A DNA stretch of 64,000 nt from Nocardia goodfellowii (GCF_017875645.1 NZ_JAGGMR010000001.1:124001-188000); one strand, 5' to 3'; positions 1 through 8,968 are shown, counted from the stretch's first letter. Notes: generated from the letters alone by a model not told the origin. Made by a program: numbers and translations.

Positions 1-2
1 AG

Positions 3-1403
3 CGGGTGGTGGAAGGCGAATTCACGCCCGCCGCCACCGGCTCGGAGTGGTGCGACACCCAGGTGCTGCGCCGGCTGCGCCGCCGTTCACTGGCCGCCGC
101 GCGCCACGAGGTGGAGCCGGTCGCCGTTACCGCCTTCGGCCGTTTCCTGCCGTCCTGGCAGCACGTCGGCAGTGCTGAACTGCGCGGCGTCGACGGCGTC
201 GCCACCGTAGTGGAACAGCTTGCGGGCGTGCCGATTCCGGCCTCGGCGTGGGAATCGCTGATTCTGCCCGCCCGGGTTCGCGACTACTCCCCCGCGATGC
301 TCGACGAACTCATGGCCACCGGCGAGGTGATCTGGTCCGGGCACGGGTCCATCACCGCGAAGGACGGCTGGGTCGCCCTGCACCTGACCGATCAGGCGCC
401 GTTCACCCTCGCGCCGCCCGACGACATCGAGCTCGGCGACAAGCACACCGCCCTGCTCAATTCGCTCGGCGGCGGTGGTGCGTACTTCTTCCGTCAGCTC
501 TCCGATGCCACCGGGCTGCTCGACGACACGGCAGTAGCGGCAGCGCTGTGGGATCTCGTGTGGGCCGGTGTCGTCTCGGGCGACACCTTCGCCCCGGTCC
601 GCGCCCTGCTGTCCGGGACGACCCGCACCAGTACCGCGCATCGCACACCGCGCCGCGCCCCGCGAGGGCGCGCGTATCTGCCACGGCAGGCCATGCCGAC
701 CCGGTCCGGTCCGCCGACCGTGGCGGGTCGTTGGTCCCTGCTACCGGATCGGGTCTCGGACAACACCGTGCGCGCGCATGCCACCGCGGACATGTTGCTC
801 GAGCGCTACGGGGTGCTGACTCGCGGTTCGGTGCAGAACGAAGGCGTGCCCGGCGGATTCGCGCTGATGTATCGCGTGCTCACCGAGTTCGAGGATCGCG
901 GGCGCTGCCGCCGCGGCTATTTCATCGATTCGCTCGGCGGTGCGCAGTTCTCCACCACCGATGTGGTCGATCGGCTGCGCTCCTTCGATAGCGATCGCAT
1001 CCGGCCCGCCGACGGCAGGCAGCGGTCGCCGCAGGTGCTGGCGCTGGCCGCTTGCGATCCGGCCAATCCGTACGGCGCGGCCCTGCCCTGGCCCAAGGGC
1101 GACGGCGACAGCGGCCACCGCCCGGGGCGCAAGGCCGGTGCACTGGTGGTTCTGGTCGACGGCGATCTGGTGCTCTATCTGGAGCGCGGTGGCAAAACCC
1201 TGCTCACCTTCACCGAGGACCCGGACGCCCGGCAAGCCGCCTCGGCCGCCCTGGCCGGTCTGGTCAAGAGCCGCCGGGTCGATTCCCTCGTCATCGACAA
1301 GGTGGACGGGGAGACGGTGCACGGCAACACCTTCGCCGCCTTCCTCACCGAAGCGGGGTTCTCGGCGACGCCACGTGGTCTGCGGCTGCGGAGCCGGCCG
1401 TGA
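3..1403 (+). CDS. lhr: Lhr-type ATP-dependent DNA helicase, C-terminal part (5' truncated by window)
   Basis: The frame is open from the first bases of the window, so this is the last ~466 residues of a longer protein; full Lhr proteins are about 1500 residues. The visible part is the Lhr-specific C-terminal region (winged helix and DUF4635-like core) rather than the RecA motor domains. It includes a segment around residues 20-100 resembling Lhr proteins (GRFLPSWQHVG, ARVRDYSP) and the C-terminal block with LVVLVDGDLVLYLERGG and GNTFAAFL. Lhr is a 3'-5' DNA translocase linked to DNA repair. The nei2 gene follows after 21 bp on the same strand, the same lhr-nei order as in mycobacteria, suggesting a repair operon. 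Identity is confident; the real start is upstream of the window. Confidence 0.9.
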   Translation, partial: RVVEGEFTPAATGSEWCDTQVLRRLRRRSLAAARHEVEPVAVTAFGRFLPSWQHVGSAELRGVDGVATVVEQLAGVPIPASAWESLILPARVRDYSPAMLDELMATGEVIWSGHGSITAKDGWVALHLTDQAPFTLAPPDDIELGDKHTALLNSLGGGGAYFFRQLSDATGLLDDTAVAAALWDLVWAGVVSGDTFAPVRALLSGTTRTSTAHRTPRRAPRGRAYLPRQAMPTRSGPPTVAGRWSLLPDRVSDNTVRAHATADMLLERYGVLTRGSVQNEGVPGGFALMYRVLTEFEDRGRCRRGYFIDSLGGAQFSTTDVVDRLRSFDSDRIRPADGRQRSPQVLALAACDPANPYGAALPWPKGDGDSGHRPGRKAGALVVLVDGDLVLYLERGGKTLLTFTEDPDARQAASAALAGLVKSRRVDSLVIDKVDGETVHGNTFAAFLTEAGFSATPRGLRLRSRP

Positions 1404-1424
1404 CCAGGTCGGTACGGTTGTCTC

Positions 1425-2204
1425 ATGCCTGAAGGCGACACCATCTTCCTGGCCGCGCACCGGCTACGGCTGGCGCTGGCCGGGAAGACGCTGGTCCGCA
1501 GCGATTTCCGGGTGCCGCGCTATGCGACGGTGGATCTGGCGGGTGAGCTGATCGAGGAGGTGGGCAGTTACGGCAAGCACCTGTTCATCCGCACGCCCCA
1601 GGTGAGCATCCACACCCATCTGAAGATGGAGGGAATCTGGCGCACCTACTGCATCGGCGAACGCTGGACGCGTCCGCGCGTGCAGGCTCGGGTGGTGCTC
1701 ACCACGGACGACACCGAGGCCGTCGGTTTCGACCTCGGCAAGGTGGAGGTGCTGCGGCGCTCCGCGGAGCACACCGCCATCGATCATCTGGGCCCCGATC
1801 TGCTCGGGCCGAATTGGGATGTCACCGAGGCGGTCCGGCGGCTGGCCGCGCATCCGAATCAGCCGATCGGAGTGGCCCTGCTGGATCAGCGCAATCTGGC
1901 GGGTATCGGCAATATTTTCCGCAGCGAGGTCTGTTTCCTGCGCAAGGTGCATCCGGCCACGCCGGTAGCCGAGGTGCCCGACCTGGTCGCGCTGGTCAAC
2001 GAGGCGCACCGGATTCTCGGCAAAGCCGCGCACGAACCGCCCCGCCGGCCGCTGGTCTACGGCAAGCAGCGCCGGCCGTGCCCGCGCTGTGGCGCCACCA
2101 TCGTCGTCCGCATGCTCGGCGATCCGGAGCCCGCGGACCGGATCACCCAGCGCGAGCGGGGCATCTATTTCTGTCCCCGCTGTCAGCCGGAGCCCACCGC
2201 CTGA
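1425..2204 (+). CDS. nei2: Fpg/Nei-family DNA glycosylase (endonuclease VIII, Nei2)
   Basis: This 259-residue protein removes oxidised bases and nicks abasic sites by beta/delta elimination. The N-terminus MPEGD carries the Pro2 nucleophile and Glu3 of the Fpg/Nei family. A helix-two-turn-helix segment (LLDQRNLAGIGNIFRSEV, near residues 150-168) precedes a C-terminal zinc finger with two CxxC pairs (CPRCG and CPRCQ) about 30 residues apart. The length is normal. It lies 21 bp after lhr and is probably co-transcribed with it. The ATG is fixed by the catalytic Pro2. Confidence 0.92.
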   Translation: MPEGDTIFLAAHRLRLALAGKTLVRSDFRVPRYATVDLAGELIEEVGSYGKHLFIRTPQVSIHTHLKMEGIWRTYCIGERWTRPRVQARVVLTTDDTEAVGFDLGKVEVLRRSAEHTAIDHLGPDLLGPNWDVTEAVRRLAAHPNQPIGVALLDQRNLAGIGNIFRSEVCFLRKVHPATPVAEVPDLVALVNEAHRILGKAAHEPPRRPLVYGKQRRPCPRCGATIVVRMLGDPEPADRITQRERGIYFCPRCQPEPTA

Positions 2205-2316
2205 ATCCGCTTTTCGCTCGCGCACGATGTATTTGCCGTCGTATTGCTAACGCCGCGCCCCCGCATCCCGACAGCATCAGTGGCTATCGGATTCAACAGC
2301 GCAGGAGCAGGACGAC

Positions 2317-2496
2317 ATGGTGCGGCACTCGGCAGTGAGCCGACGCCTCGCGATCGCCGCCCAACTCGTCGTCGCGGTGCTCGCGATCGCCGCCACGGTG
2401 GTTTTCGTCTATTTCCTGCTGCATTCCGCCCCCGCCCCGGGCAGCACGGAGGCGCCGCGGCCCGCGATCACCGGTCCGCCGCACCCCGGCATGTGA
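2317..2496 (+). CDS. small single-pass membrane protein (59 aa), unknown function
   Basis: This short frame starts with ATG behind a GGAG-type ribosome binding site (GCAGGAGCAGGACGAC). It encodes a basic N-terminus (MVRHSAVSRR), one hydrophobic helix at about residues 11-36 (rich in A, V, L and I, ending VVFVYFLL), and a Pro-rich tail. The topology suggests a type II or tail-out membrane peptide. I recognise no family. It fills the gap between nei2 and the FAD-enzyme gene and ends 6 bp before that gene's predicted promoter. Confidence 0.55.
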   Translation: MVRHSAVSRRLAIAAQLVVAVLAIAATVVFVYFLLHSAPAPGSTEAPRPAITGPPHPGM

Positions 2497-2501
2497 AACT
2501 C

Positions 2502-2545
2502 TTGACGGTCTCGTCGAAGCCGCATAACTTACAACTCGTCAGTTA
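2502..2545 (+). promoter_or_regulatory. promoter and TetR-type operator upstream of the HpnE-like gene
   Basis: TTGACG (2502-2507) and TAACTT (2525-2530) are separated by 17 bp and resemble a housekeeping promoter. The -10 lies in an imperfect inverted repeat TAACTTAC-N5-GTCAGTTA (2525-2545, 7 of 8 positions paired). A TetR gene is the second gene of this unit, so autoregulation through this repeat is a reasonable inference. Confidence 0.5.
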
Positions 2546-2563
2546 CGACGAGGGAGTGACGCC

Positions 2564-3925
2564 ATGGGCGATCCGAGGCGGTATGTGGTCATCGGCGGCG
2601 GACTGGCGGGACTCGCGTCCGCGGTCTGGCTCGCCGAAGCGGGCAAGCAGGTCACGCTGCTGGAACGCCGGGGCCGGCTGGGCGGGCGGACGCACGCGAT
2701 GAAGGCCGAGGCCGTCGACGATCTCCCCGACAACGGCCAGCACGTCATCGCCAGCGGTTACGACCACCTGTTCCGCTACCTGGACAGCGTCGGCACCCGC
2801 CGCTACGTCGCGTTCCCGCACGCGGCGACGCTGCGCTGGCCGGACGGCCGCAAGGTTTCCATGCGCACCAACGGGCTGAGCGCCTGGCGCACTTTCACCG
2901 GCGCACACCCCGACTCCACGCCGCTGGACCGGCTGCGCGCCGCCGTCGCCACCACCCGCCTGGGCTGGCAGTGCCTCAACCAGCCCGCCGACCTCGCCGA
3001 CATCACTTCCGAACAGTGGTTCCAGCGCGTCGGCATGCCCGCCAAAGCGCGTGAGGCCCTGTGGGATTGGCTGGCCCTCGGTGTCGCGGCCGAACCCGTC
3101 CAGCAGGAGTCCGCGAAGGTCCTCGCCGACGTACTGGCCACCGGCATCCGGCTCGGCCTGAAGCACCGCCGGCCGGTCACCATCGGCTATCCGACCACCG
3201 ACCTGGACACGCTGTACATCACCGGCGCCAAGGAAGTCTTCGCCCGGCACGGCGTCGAGGTCCGCCACCGCGCGGTGGCCCGCCGGATCCACATCGCCGA
3301 CGGCCGGGTCACCGGCGTCGCGCTGGCCGACGGCTCGACCGTCCCCGCCGACGCGGTGGTCTGCGCGGTACCCAATTCCAACGTCGCCGGCCTGCTCGAC
3401 GAACTGCCCGAGCACGCGGAAATCTACGCCGCCGCACAGAAACTCGGCTACACGCCGATCGTCAGCACGAACCTCTATCTGGACCGGCCGCTGGGCACCG
3501 AAGCCGAATTCGAGGCGCTGATCGGCGGCACCGGCGTGATCGACGAGGTCTTCGACCGCCAGCGGATGACCGGCCGCAGCACCGACAAAGCCTGGCTGTA
3601 CTGCCTGACCACCAGCGGCGCCTACGAGCAGATCCACAAGAGTCACGACGAGGTGGTCGCCGAGCAGATGGCGCTGCTGCGCCGCTACTACCCGGCCGCC
3701 GCCGAAGCGAAAATCGTACAGGCGCAGGTGGTTCCGATGCCGAAGGCAACCTTCTCCCAGGTCGTCGGCACGCATGGGCTGCGCCCGGACCAGCGCACCT
3801 CGGTCCCGACGCTGGTTCTGGCCGGCGACTGGACCGCCACCGACTGGTCGGCCACGATGGAAAGCGCCGTGCAGAGCGCTTCGAGGGCGGTGGACCTACT
3901 GCTCGAGTTACCGTCTGTGCCGTGA
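2564..3925 (+). CDS. FAD-dependent amine-oxidase/phytoene-desaturase family enzyme, hydroxysqualene dehydroxylase (HpnE)-like
   Basis: This is a 453-residue flavoenzyme. The N-terminus has the Rossmann FAD motif VIGGGLAGLASAVWLAEAG followed by LLERRGRLGGRT. Residues about 58-75 read DNGQHVIASGYDHLFRYL, which closely resembles HpnE proteins. The C-terminus has the FAD-contact block LVLAGDWTATDWSATMESAV, also HpnE-like. HpnE reduces hydroxysqualene to squalene in hopanoid or squalene synthesis. No hpnC/hpnD or squalene cyclase gene is visible nearby, so the actual substrate is open; another isoprenoid is possible. The start has an AGGGAG site 8 bp upstream. The stop overlaps the start of the TetR gene, so the two are translationally coupled. 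Confidence 0.72.
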   Translation: MGDPRRYVVIGGGLAGLASAVWLAEAGKQVTLLERRGRLGGRTHAMKAEAVDDLPDNGQHVIASGYDHLFRYLDSVGTRRYVAFPHAATLRWPDGRKVSMRTNGLSAWRTFTGAHPDSTPLDRLRAAVATTRLGWQCLNQPADLADITSEQWFQRVGMPAKAREALWDWLALGVAAEPVQQESAKVLADVLATGIRLGLKHRRPVTIGYPTTDLDTLYITGAKEVFARHGVEVRHRAVARRIHIADGRVTGVALADGSTVPADAVVCAVPNSNVAGLLDELPEHAEIYAAAQKLGYTPIVSTNLYLDRPLGTEAEFEALIGGTGVIDEVFDRQRMTGRSTDKAWLYCLTTSGAYEQIHKSHDEVVAEQMALLRRYYPAAAEAKIVQAQVVPMPKATFSQVVGTHGLRPDQRTSVPTLVLAGDWTATDWSATMESAVQSASRAVDLLLELPSVP

Positions 3926-4542
3926 CCACGCAGCGCGCGACGCAGCGCTCCACCAAAGAGCCCGGCAAGCGGCGGATGCCGGCCGCCGAACGACGCGCCC
4001 AACTACTGGACGTGGCCCGCGACATCGCCGCCGCGGACGGATTCGCCGCGGTCACCATCGAACGGGTGGCCCGCGAGTCCGATGTCGCCCGCGCCCTGGT
4101 CTACCAGCAGTTCACCGACCTGTCGGGCCTGCTGACCGCCCTGCTGGACCGGGAGATGGGCATCGCGCTGGCCGGGGTCAGCAGCGTCGACCTGGACATC
4201 GGCGACGCCGGCGCGCTCGCCCACGGCATGCTGAGTTACCTGCACGCCGCGCCGACGAGCTGGCAGATCATGCTCAGCTCACCCGACGGCGGTCCGCCGG
4301 GCTTGCGCGAACGCCTGGAACTCGGGCGCAAATACGCCCGGGAGATCGGCGCCCGGCACCTGTCCCGCTTCGCCGGTGTCACCGTGGACCCCGACGGCCC
4401 CACCGAGCGAATCATGCTGTGCGCCATCGAGGAACTCGCCCGGCTGCACCTGGCCGACCCGCAGCGTTACCCCGATGAGCTGTTCCTGTCCTATGTACGC
4501 TCACTCACCGACTGGGCGGTCGCGCTGGAATCCGGGCGCTGA
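3922..4542 (+). CDS. TetR family transcriptional regulator
   Basis: This 206-residue protein has an N-terminal helix-turn-helix around residues 20-65 (AERRAQLLDVARDIAAADGF, then VTIERVARESDVARALVYQQF) and a divergent C-terminal ligand domain. The GTG at 3922 overlaps the previous stop as GTGA, which decides the start. An ATG further in (3976) would cut close to the HTH. It is co-expressed with the HpnE-like enzyme and probably represses that operon through the inverted repeat at 2525-2545. The effector is unknown. Confidence 0.85.
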   Translation: MTTQRATQRSTKEPGKRRMPAAERRAQLLDVARDIAAADGFAAVTIERVARESDVARALVYQQFTDLSGLLTALLDREMGIALAGVSSVDLDIGDAGALAHGMLSYLHAAPTSWQIMLSSPDGGPPGLRERLELGRKYAREIGARHLSRFAGVTVDPDGPTERIMLCAIEELARLHLADPQRYPDELFLSYVRSLTDWAVALESGR

Positions 4543-4555
4543 CTGCGGCCGAGCC

Positions 4556-4939
4556 TCAGTCGTCGGCAAGCTGGATCAGATTGCCGCAGGTGTCATCGAG
4601 CACGGCGGTGGTCACCTCGCCCATTTTCAGCGGCTCCTGGGTGAACCGGACGCCCAGGCCGCGCAGGCGTTCGAACTCGGCCCGCACATCGTCTACCCCG
4701 AACTGGATGCAGGGGATGCCGTCCTCCCGCAGCCCTTTCTTGTAGGCCGCGGCGACGGGGTTGCCGTCCGGCTCGAGCAACAACTCGGTGCCGCCGGTGT
4801 CCTGCGGGGACACCACGGTCAGCCACTTGGCCGCGCCGAGCGGAATGTCGTGCTTCTTCTGGAAGCCGAGCACCTCGGTGTAGAAGTTCAGCGCTTTGTC
4901 TTGATCGTCGACGAAAACACTGGTCACTGCGATCCGCAT
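4556..4939 (-). CDS. VOC (glyoxalase/bleomycin-resistance/dioxygenase fold) family protein
   Basis: This 127-residue protein has a vicinal-oxygen-chelate domain: a first beta-alpha-beta module (MRIAVTSVFVDDQDKALNFYTEVLGF) and a second with GIPCIQFGVDDV and the C-terminal DDTCGNLIQL, where a metal-binding Glu is often found as GN.. in this family. The substrate cannot be told from sequence. It starts 4 bp after the ArsR-type regulator on the same strand, so the two form an operon; this ArsR-VOC pairing is common in actinobacteria. Confidence 0.85.
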   Translation of the reverse strand: MRIAVTSVFVDDQDKALNFYTEVLGFQKKHDIPLGAAKWLTVVSPQDTGGTELLLEPDGNPVAAAYKKGLREDGIPCIQFGVDDVRAEFERLRGLGVRFTQEPLKMGEVTTAVLDDTCGNLIQLADD

Positions 4940-4943
4940 GTCA

Positions 4944-5225
4944 TCAATCCTTGTCGTGGTTCCCGAGCCAGCGATCGGCGAGCCCGCGTAACGGCGCCGT
5001 CTCGAGGTAGTGGAATTTGGAACGGCCGTCGCGGGTGCTGCGAACCAGACCGGCCGCCGTCAGCAGGTCGAGATGCTGCGAGATGGCCTGCCGCGAGGAG
5101 CTCAGGCCATGCTTCATGGTCAGCCGAGTGCAGAGCTCGAACAAGGTCTGACCGTCCCGGTCGGCCAATTCGTCGAGAATCGCCCGCCGGGTCGGGTCGG
5201 CCAGCGCCTTGTACACGTCACCCAC
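4944..5225 (-). CDS. ArsR/SmtB family winged-helix regulator
   Basis: This is a compact 93-residue HTH protein (VYKALADPTRRAILDELA, then SSSRQAISQHLDLLTAAGLV and the wing LVRSTRDGRSKFHYLE). There is no clear metal-binding Cys pair in the recognition helix, so it is more like the SdpR/organic-ligand branch. I prefer the GTG at 5225. The longer frame starts with TTG at 5243, but that codon sits within the promoter and operator. With GTG at 5225 the start falls about 8 nt after the -10, so the transcript is probably leaderless. It probably represses itself and the VOC gene. Confidence 0.82.
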   Translation of the reverse strand: MGDVYKALADPTRRAILDELADRDGQTLFELCTRLTMKHGLSSSRQAISQHLDLLTAAGLVRSTRDGRSKFHYLETAPLRGLADRWLGNHDKD

Positions 5226-5232
5226 AGGGGCA

Positions 5233-5262
5233 ACGATAGGCAAGTATTTACTTGCATGTCAA
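5233..5262 (-). promoter_or_regulatory. promoter with ArsR operator in its spacer
   Basis: On the minus strand TTGACA (5262-5257) and TATCGT (5238-5233) are 18 bp apart. The spacer contains the palindrome GCAAGTAAATACTTGC (5240-5255, 7-bp perfect arms around 2 bp). Such a position is typical for ArsR-family repression, so a regulator bound here would block polymerase. Confidence 0.75.
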
Positions 5263-5265
5263 TGG

Positions 5266-6999
5266 TCAGCCGTCCGACGGCACGGGCTCCAGAATCTGCG
5301 GGCGCGGCTCCGGGGCGGCGATGCGCAGCGCGTCGGCCGCGGCGTCGTCGGGTTGCGTCTGGGACTGGATCTCGGCCTCGACCCGAGCCAGATAGGTGCG
5401 GATCTCCCGGTCGATATCGGCCTCGCCCCAGCCGAGCGTCGGCGCGACCAACTGGGCCACCTCCTCGGCGCAGTCGCGGCCCCGGTGCGGATACTCGATC
5501 GAGATACGGGTGCGCCGGGCCAGGATGTCGTCCAGGTGCAGCGCGCCCTCGGCCGCGGCCGCGTAGACCGCCTCCACTCGCAGATACGACGGCGCGTCCG
5601 TAATGGGTTGCAGCAGTTCGGGATAGCCGTCGGCCAGGGCGATCACCTCATCGATGAGCGAGCCGTAGCGGTTCAGCAGATGCTTGATCCGGTACGGATG
5701 CAGACCGTATTCCTCGCCCAGCTGCACCGTCTGATTGACCAGTGCGTGATAGCCGTCGGCGCCCAGCAGCGGCACCTTCTCCGTGATCGACGGCGCCACC
5801 TTGTCCGGAATGTCTTGCGCCGCTTCGTCTACCGCATCGTAAGCCATCACGCGGTAGGTGGTGTACTTGCCGCCCGCGATGGCCACGAGGCCCGGCGTGA
5901 TGCGCGCGACCGCGTGTTCCCGGGAAAGTTTGGAGGTGGAGTCGCTCTCCCCGGCCAGCAGCGGCCGCAGGCCGGCGTACACACCGTCGATGTCCTGGTG
6001 CGTGAGCGGCGTGACCAGCACCTGGTTCACGTGGTCGAGCAGATAGTCGATATCGGCTTTCGTCGCCGCCGGGTGCGCGAGGTCGAGATTCCAGTCGGTG
6101 TCGGTGGTGCCGATGATCCAGTGCGCGTCCCACGGGATGACGAACAGCACCGAGGTGGGCGTGCGCAAGATGATCGCAGCATCGCTGATGATGCGGTCGC
6201 GCGGCACCACGATGTGCACGCCTTTGGAGGCGCGCACGTGGAAATGCCCCCGGGCGTGCGCCAGCGCCTGCAGTTCGTCGGTCCAGACGCCGGTCGCGTT
6301 GATCACCACATGGGCGTGGATCTCGCCGGTGCCGGCATCATCGCTGTCCCGGATCTTCACGCCGACAACGCGATCCGCCTCGCGCAGGAAACCCACCACC
6401 TGGGTGGAGGTTCGGATGACCGCGCCGTAGTGCGCGGCGGTACGGGCCACCGTCATGGTGTGACGGGCGTCGTCGACGACGGTGTCGTAGTAGGTGAGCC
6501 CGCCGATCAGTGCGTCCCGGCGCAGGCCCGGAGCCAGTCGCAATGCCGCCGAACGGGATAGGTGATGCTGTCCCGGAACGGATTTCGCGCCGCCCATGCG
6601 GTCGTAGAGCACCAGACCGGCGGCCACGTAGGGCCGCTCCCAGATCCGGTGGGTGAGCGGGTAGAGGAACCGCAGCGGCTTGACCAGATGCGGCGCCAGC
6701 GCGGACAGCGCGAGTTCGCGTTCCTTGAGCGCCTCGCGCACCAGCCCGAACTCCATCTGCTCCAGATAGCGCAGGCCACCGTGGAACATCTTCGAGGACC
6801 GGCTCGAAGTGCCCGACGCCAGATCTCTCGCCTCCACCAGGGCGACTCGCAGTCCGCGAGTGGCCGCGTCCAGCGCGATGCCCGAGCCGACCACACCACC
6901 ACCCACCACGACCACGTCGAAGTGTTCCTTGCCGAACCGCTCCCACGCCGCACGGCGCTGCTGCGGGCCGAGGAACTGGGTTTCCGGTTTCTTGGTCAT
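5266..6999 (-). CDS. glpD: FAD-dependent glycerol-3-phosphate dehydrogenase
   Basis: This 577-residue membrane-associated flavoprotein oxidises glycerol-3-phosphate to dihydroxyacetone phosphate and passes electrons to quinone. It has the FAD Rossmann motif VVVVGGGVVGSGIALDAATRGL near residue 30, the GlpD signature SSRSSKMFHGGLRYLE, and the internal block GVYAGLRPLLAG. The C-terminal domain (residues ~400-540) matches actinobacterial GlpD2. The ATG at 6999 has a GAGGAG site 7 bp upstream; the frame runs open further but without a better start. It is divergent from glpK, the previous step of glycerol use. Confidence 0.95.
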   Translation of the reverse strand: MTKKPETQFLGPQQRRAAWERFGKEHFDVVVVGGGVVGSGIALDAATRGLRVALVEARDLASGTSSRSSKMFHGGLRYLEQMEFGLVREALKERELALSALAPHLVKPLRFLYPLTHRIWERPYVAAGLVLYDRMGGAKSVPGQHHLSRSAALRLAPGLRRDALIGGLTYYDTVVDDARHTMTVARTAAHYGAVIRTSTQVVGFLREADRVVGVKIRDSDDAGTGEIHAHVVINATGVWTDELQALAHARGHFHVRASKGVHIVVPRDRIISDAAIILRTPTSVLFVIPWDAHWIIGTTDTDWNLDLAHPAATKADIDYLLDHVNQVLVTPLTHQDIDGVYAGLRPLLAGESDSTSKLSREHAVARITPGLVAIAGGKYTTYRVMAYDAVDEAAQDIPDKVAPSITEKVPLLGADGYHALVNQTVQLGEEYGLHPYRIKHLLNRYGSLIDEVIALADGYPELLQPITDAPSYLRVEAVYAAAAEGALHLDDILARRTRISIEYPHRGRDCAEEVAQLVAPTLGWGEADIDREIRTYLARVEAEIQSQTQPDDAAADALRIAAPEPRPQILEPVPSDG

Positions 7000-7081
7000 G
7001 CTCGACTCCTCGTTCTGGGGTCCACTGCGCACGATCGAGCTCCGGCTACAGGCTATGCGAGGAACCCGCGCGGTCACGATC

Positions 7082-7111
7082 TTGACGCGCTGACTCCGGA
7101 ACGTTTAGTAG
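7082..7111 (+). promoter_or_regulatory. probable glpK promoter
   Basis: TTGACG (7082-7087) is followed after 17-18 bp by TTAGTAG (7105-7111), only 9 bp before the glpK ATG. There is no ribosome binding site in the remaining gap, so the message may be leaderless or nearly so. Confidence 0.5.
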
Positions 7112-7120
7112 CCTGCACCA

Positions 7121-8620
7121 ATGCCTCGCTACGTGGTCGCGATCGATCAGGGCACGACTTCCTGCAGGTGCATCGTCTTCGACCGGCAGGGCCGCGTCGT
7201 CGGGCTGGCACAGAAGGAGCACCGGCAGATCTTCCCGCGCGCCGGCTGGGTCGAGCACGACGCGGAAGAGATCTGGCGCAGCACCGACCAGGTCATCGGC
7301 GAGGTGCTGCAGGACAACGACCTGACCGCCGCGGATATCGCCGCGGTGGGCGTGACCAACCAGCGCGAAACCACCGTGGTGTGGGAACGGGCCACCGGCA
7401 AGCCGATCTACAACGCGATCGTCTGGCAGGACACCCGCACCGGCAAGCTCGTCACCGAACTCGGCGGCGAGCAGGGCCCGAACCGCTACGCCGAGCGCAC
7501 CGGACTGCCGTTGTCCACCTACTTCGCCGGACCCAAGTTGCGCTGGATCCTGGATCACGTGGCAGGCGCGAAGGAACGCGCCGAGGCCGGTGAACTGTGT
7601 TTCGGCACCATGGACAGCTGGGTGCTGTGGCATCTCACCGGCCTGCACATCACCGACGTCACCAATGCCTCACGCACCATGCTGATGGATCTCCGCACCC
7701 TGCAATGGGATTCGGAGATCTGTGCCGAATTCGGCATTCCCGAAGCCATGCTGCCGGAGATCCGCAGCTCGTCCGAGACCTACGGTGAGATCGAAACCGG
7801 TGCGCTGCAAGGCATTCCGGTGTCGGGCATCCTCGGCGACCAGCAGGCCGCCACCTTCGGCCAGGCCTGCCTGTCCCCCGGCGAAGCCAAGAACACCTAC
7901 GGCACCGGCAATTTCATGCTGCTGAACACCGGTACCACTCCGATCGTCAGCAAGCACGGCCTGCTCACCACCGTCTGCTATCAACTCGGTGACCAGTCCC
8001 CGGTCTACGCCCTGGAAGGCTCCATCGCGGTCACCGGTTCCCTGGTGCAGTGGTTCCGCGACAACCTCGGCATCATCGGCTCCGCCGACGACATCGAACC
8101 CCTCGCCCGCAGCGTCGAAGACAACGGCGGCGCCTACTTCGTGCCCGCCTTCTCCGGCCTCTTCGCCCCACGCTGGCGGCCCGACGCCCGCGGCGTCATC
8201 GCCGGCCTCACCCGCTTCGTCAACAAGGCGCACCTGGCGCGGGCGATCTTGGAATCGACCGCCTTCCAAACCCGCGAGGTCGTCGACGCGATGCGCGCCG
8301 ACGCCGAATCCGAGCACCTGGGCCTGGAACTCACCACCCTCAAGGTCGACGGCGGCATGACCGACAACGACCTGCTGATGCAATTCCAATCCGACATACT
8401 CGACGTCCCCGTGGTCCGCCCGGTGGTCAAGGAGACCACCGCCCTCGGCGCCGCCTACGCCGCGGGCCTCGCGGTCGGATTCTGGGCGAATACCGATGAC
8501 ATCCGCGCGAATTGGGCCGCGGACAAGACCTGGGAACCCGCCATGTCCGAAACGGATCGCGAAGCGCGCCTGCGGGAATGGAACAAGGCGGTCGAACGCA
8601 CCTACAACTGGGCGGAGTGA
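7121..8620 (+). CDS. glpK: glycerol kinase
   Basis: This 499-residue FGGY-family kinase converts glycerol and ATP to glycerol-3-phosphate. It starts [21 protein letters not shown], the phosphate-binding loop of the family. It contains the FGGY-type block [14 protein letters not shown] and, near the C-terminus, the adenosine-binding segment [21 protein letters not shown]. Length is normal. The divergent neighbour glpD takes the product. No glpF facilitator gene is present in the window. Confidence 0.97.
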   Translation: MPRYVVAIDQGTTSCRCIVFDRQGRVVGLAQKEHRQIFPRAGWVEHDAEEIWRSTDQVIGEVLQDNDLTAADIAAVGVTNQRETTVVWERATGKPIYNAIVWQDTRTGKLVTELGGEQGPNRYAERTGLPLSTYFAGPKLRWILDHVAGAKERAEAGELCFGTMDSWVLWHLTGLHITDVTNASRTMLMDLRTLQWDSEICAEFGIPEAMLPEIRSSSETYGEIETGALQGIPVSGILGDQQAATFGQACLSPGEAKNTYGTGNFMLLNTGTTPIVSKHGLLTTVCYQLGDQSPVYALEGSIAVTGSLVQWFRDNLGIIGSADDIEPLARSVEDNGGAYFVPAFSGLFAPRWRPDARGVIAGLTRFVNKAHLARAILESTAFQTREVVDAMRADAESEHLGLELTTLKVDGGMTDNDLLMQFQSDILDVPVVRPVVKETTALGAAYAAGLAVGFWANTDDIRANWAADKTWEPAMSETDREARLREWNKAVERTYNWAE

Positions 8621-8704
8621 GCTGCGTCACTCGGCAGAACCGTTTCGGGGGTCTCGGCGTCTAACCCCACGTAAACGATTTTCTGACCGAAGGAACGAAA
8701 ACTG

Positions 8705-8947
8705 ATGAGACGCACTGTATCTGCGCTCGCTGCCGGTGCATTGGCCACCGGTGCCCTGGCCCTCGCCGCACCGGCGGCACACGCGGGCGCGCCCGGCCAG
8801 GCCTGCTCCCGGCCCGGCGCCACCGAGCGGGTCTTCGTCAAAGTCGGCAATGTCGATCGCAAAGCGATCATCGCCTGCGTGAACAACGGCAACGGCCACG
8901 TCTGGAAGGTCGTCAACTGGGTGCAGCCGGGCACCAGCGACGGCTGA
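8705..8947 (+). CDS. small secreted protein (80 aa) with two cysteines
   Basis: The protein begins with a classical Sec signal peptide: MRRTVSALAAG followed by an Ala/Leu-rich core and the AxA site AAHA^GA at about residue 27. The mature part is about 53 residues and has two Cys (about positions 34 and 58) that could form a disulfide, with the segment RVFVKVGNVDRKAIIACVNNGNGHVWKVV. The start has a GAAGGAAC site. I recognise no family; similar small exported proteins are common in Nocardia. It stands alone between glpK and the convergent aminotransferase. Confidence 0.7.
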   Translation: MRRTVSALAAGALATGALALAAPAAHAGAPGQACSRPGATERVFVKVGNVDRKAIIACVNNGNGHVWKVVNWVQPGTSDG

Positions 8948-8968
8948 TCCACCCCGGCCCGCGCCCCG

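Noticed and set aside
87..2225. Long open frames on the minus strand opposite lhr and nei2
   Set aside because: They mirror the third-position GC bias of the real genes, have Arg/Gly/Ala-rich low-complexity products and no family resemblance. The same applies to similar antisense frames opposite glpD, sdhA, the 10254 gene and others.
5241..5243. TTG start for the ArsR gene
   Set aside because: The codon lies inside the operator palindrome and just upstream of the -10 element; GTG 5225 fits better.
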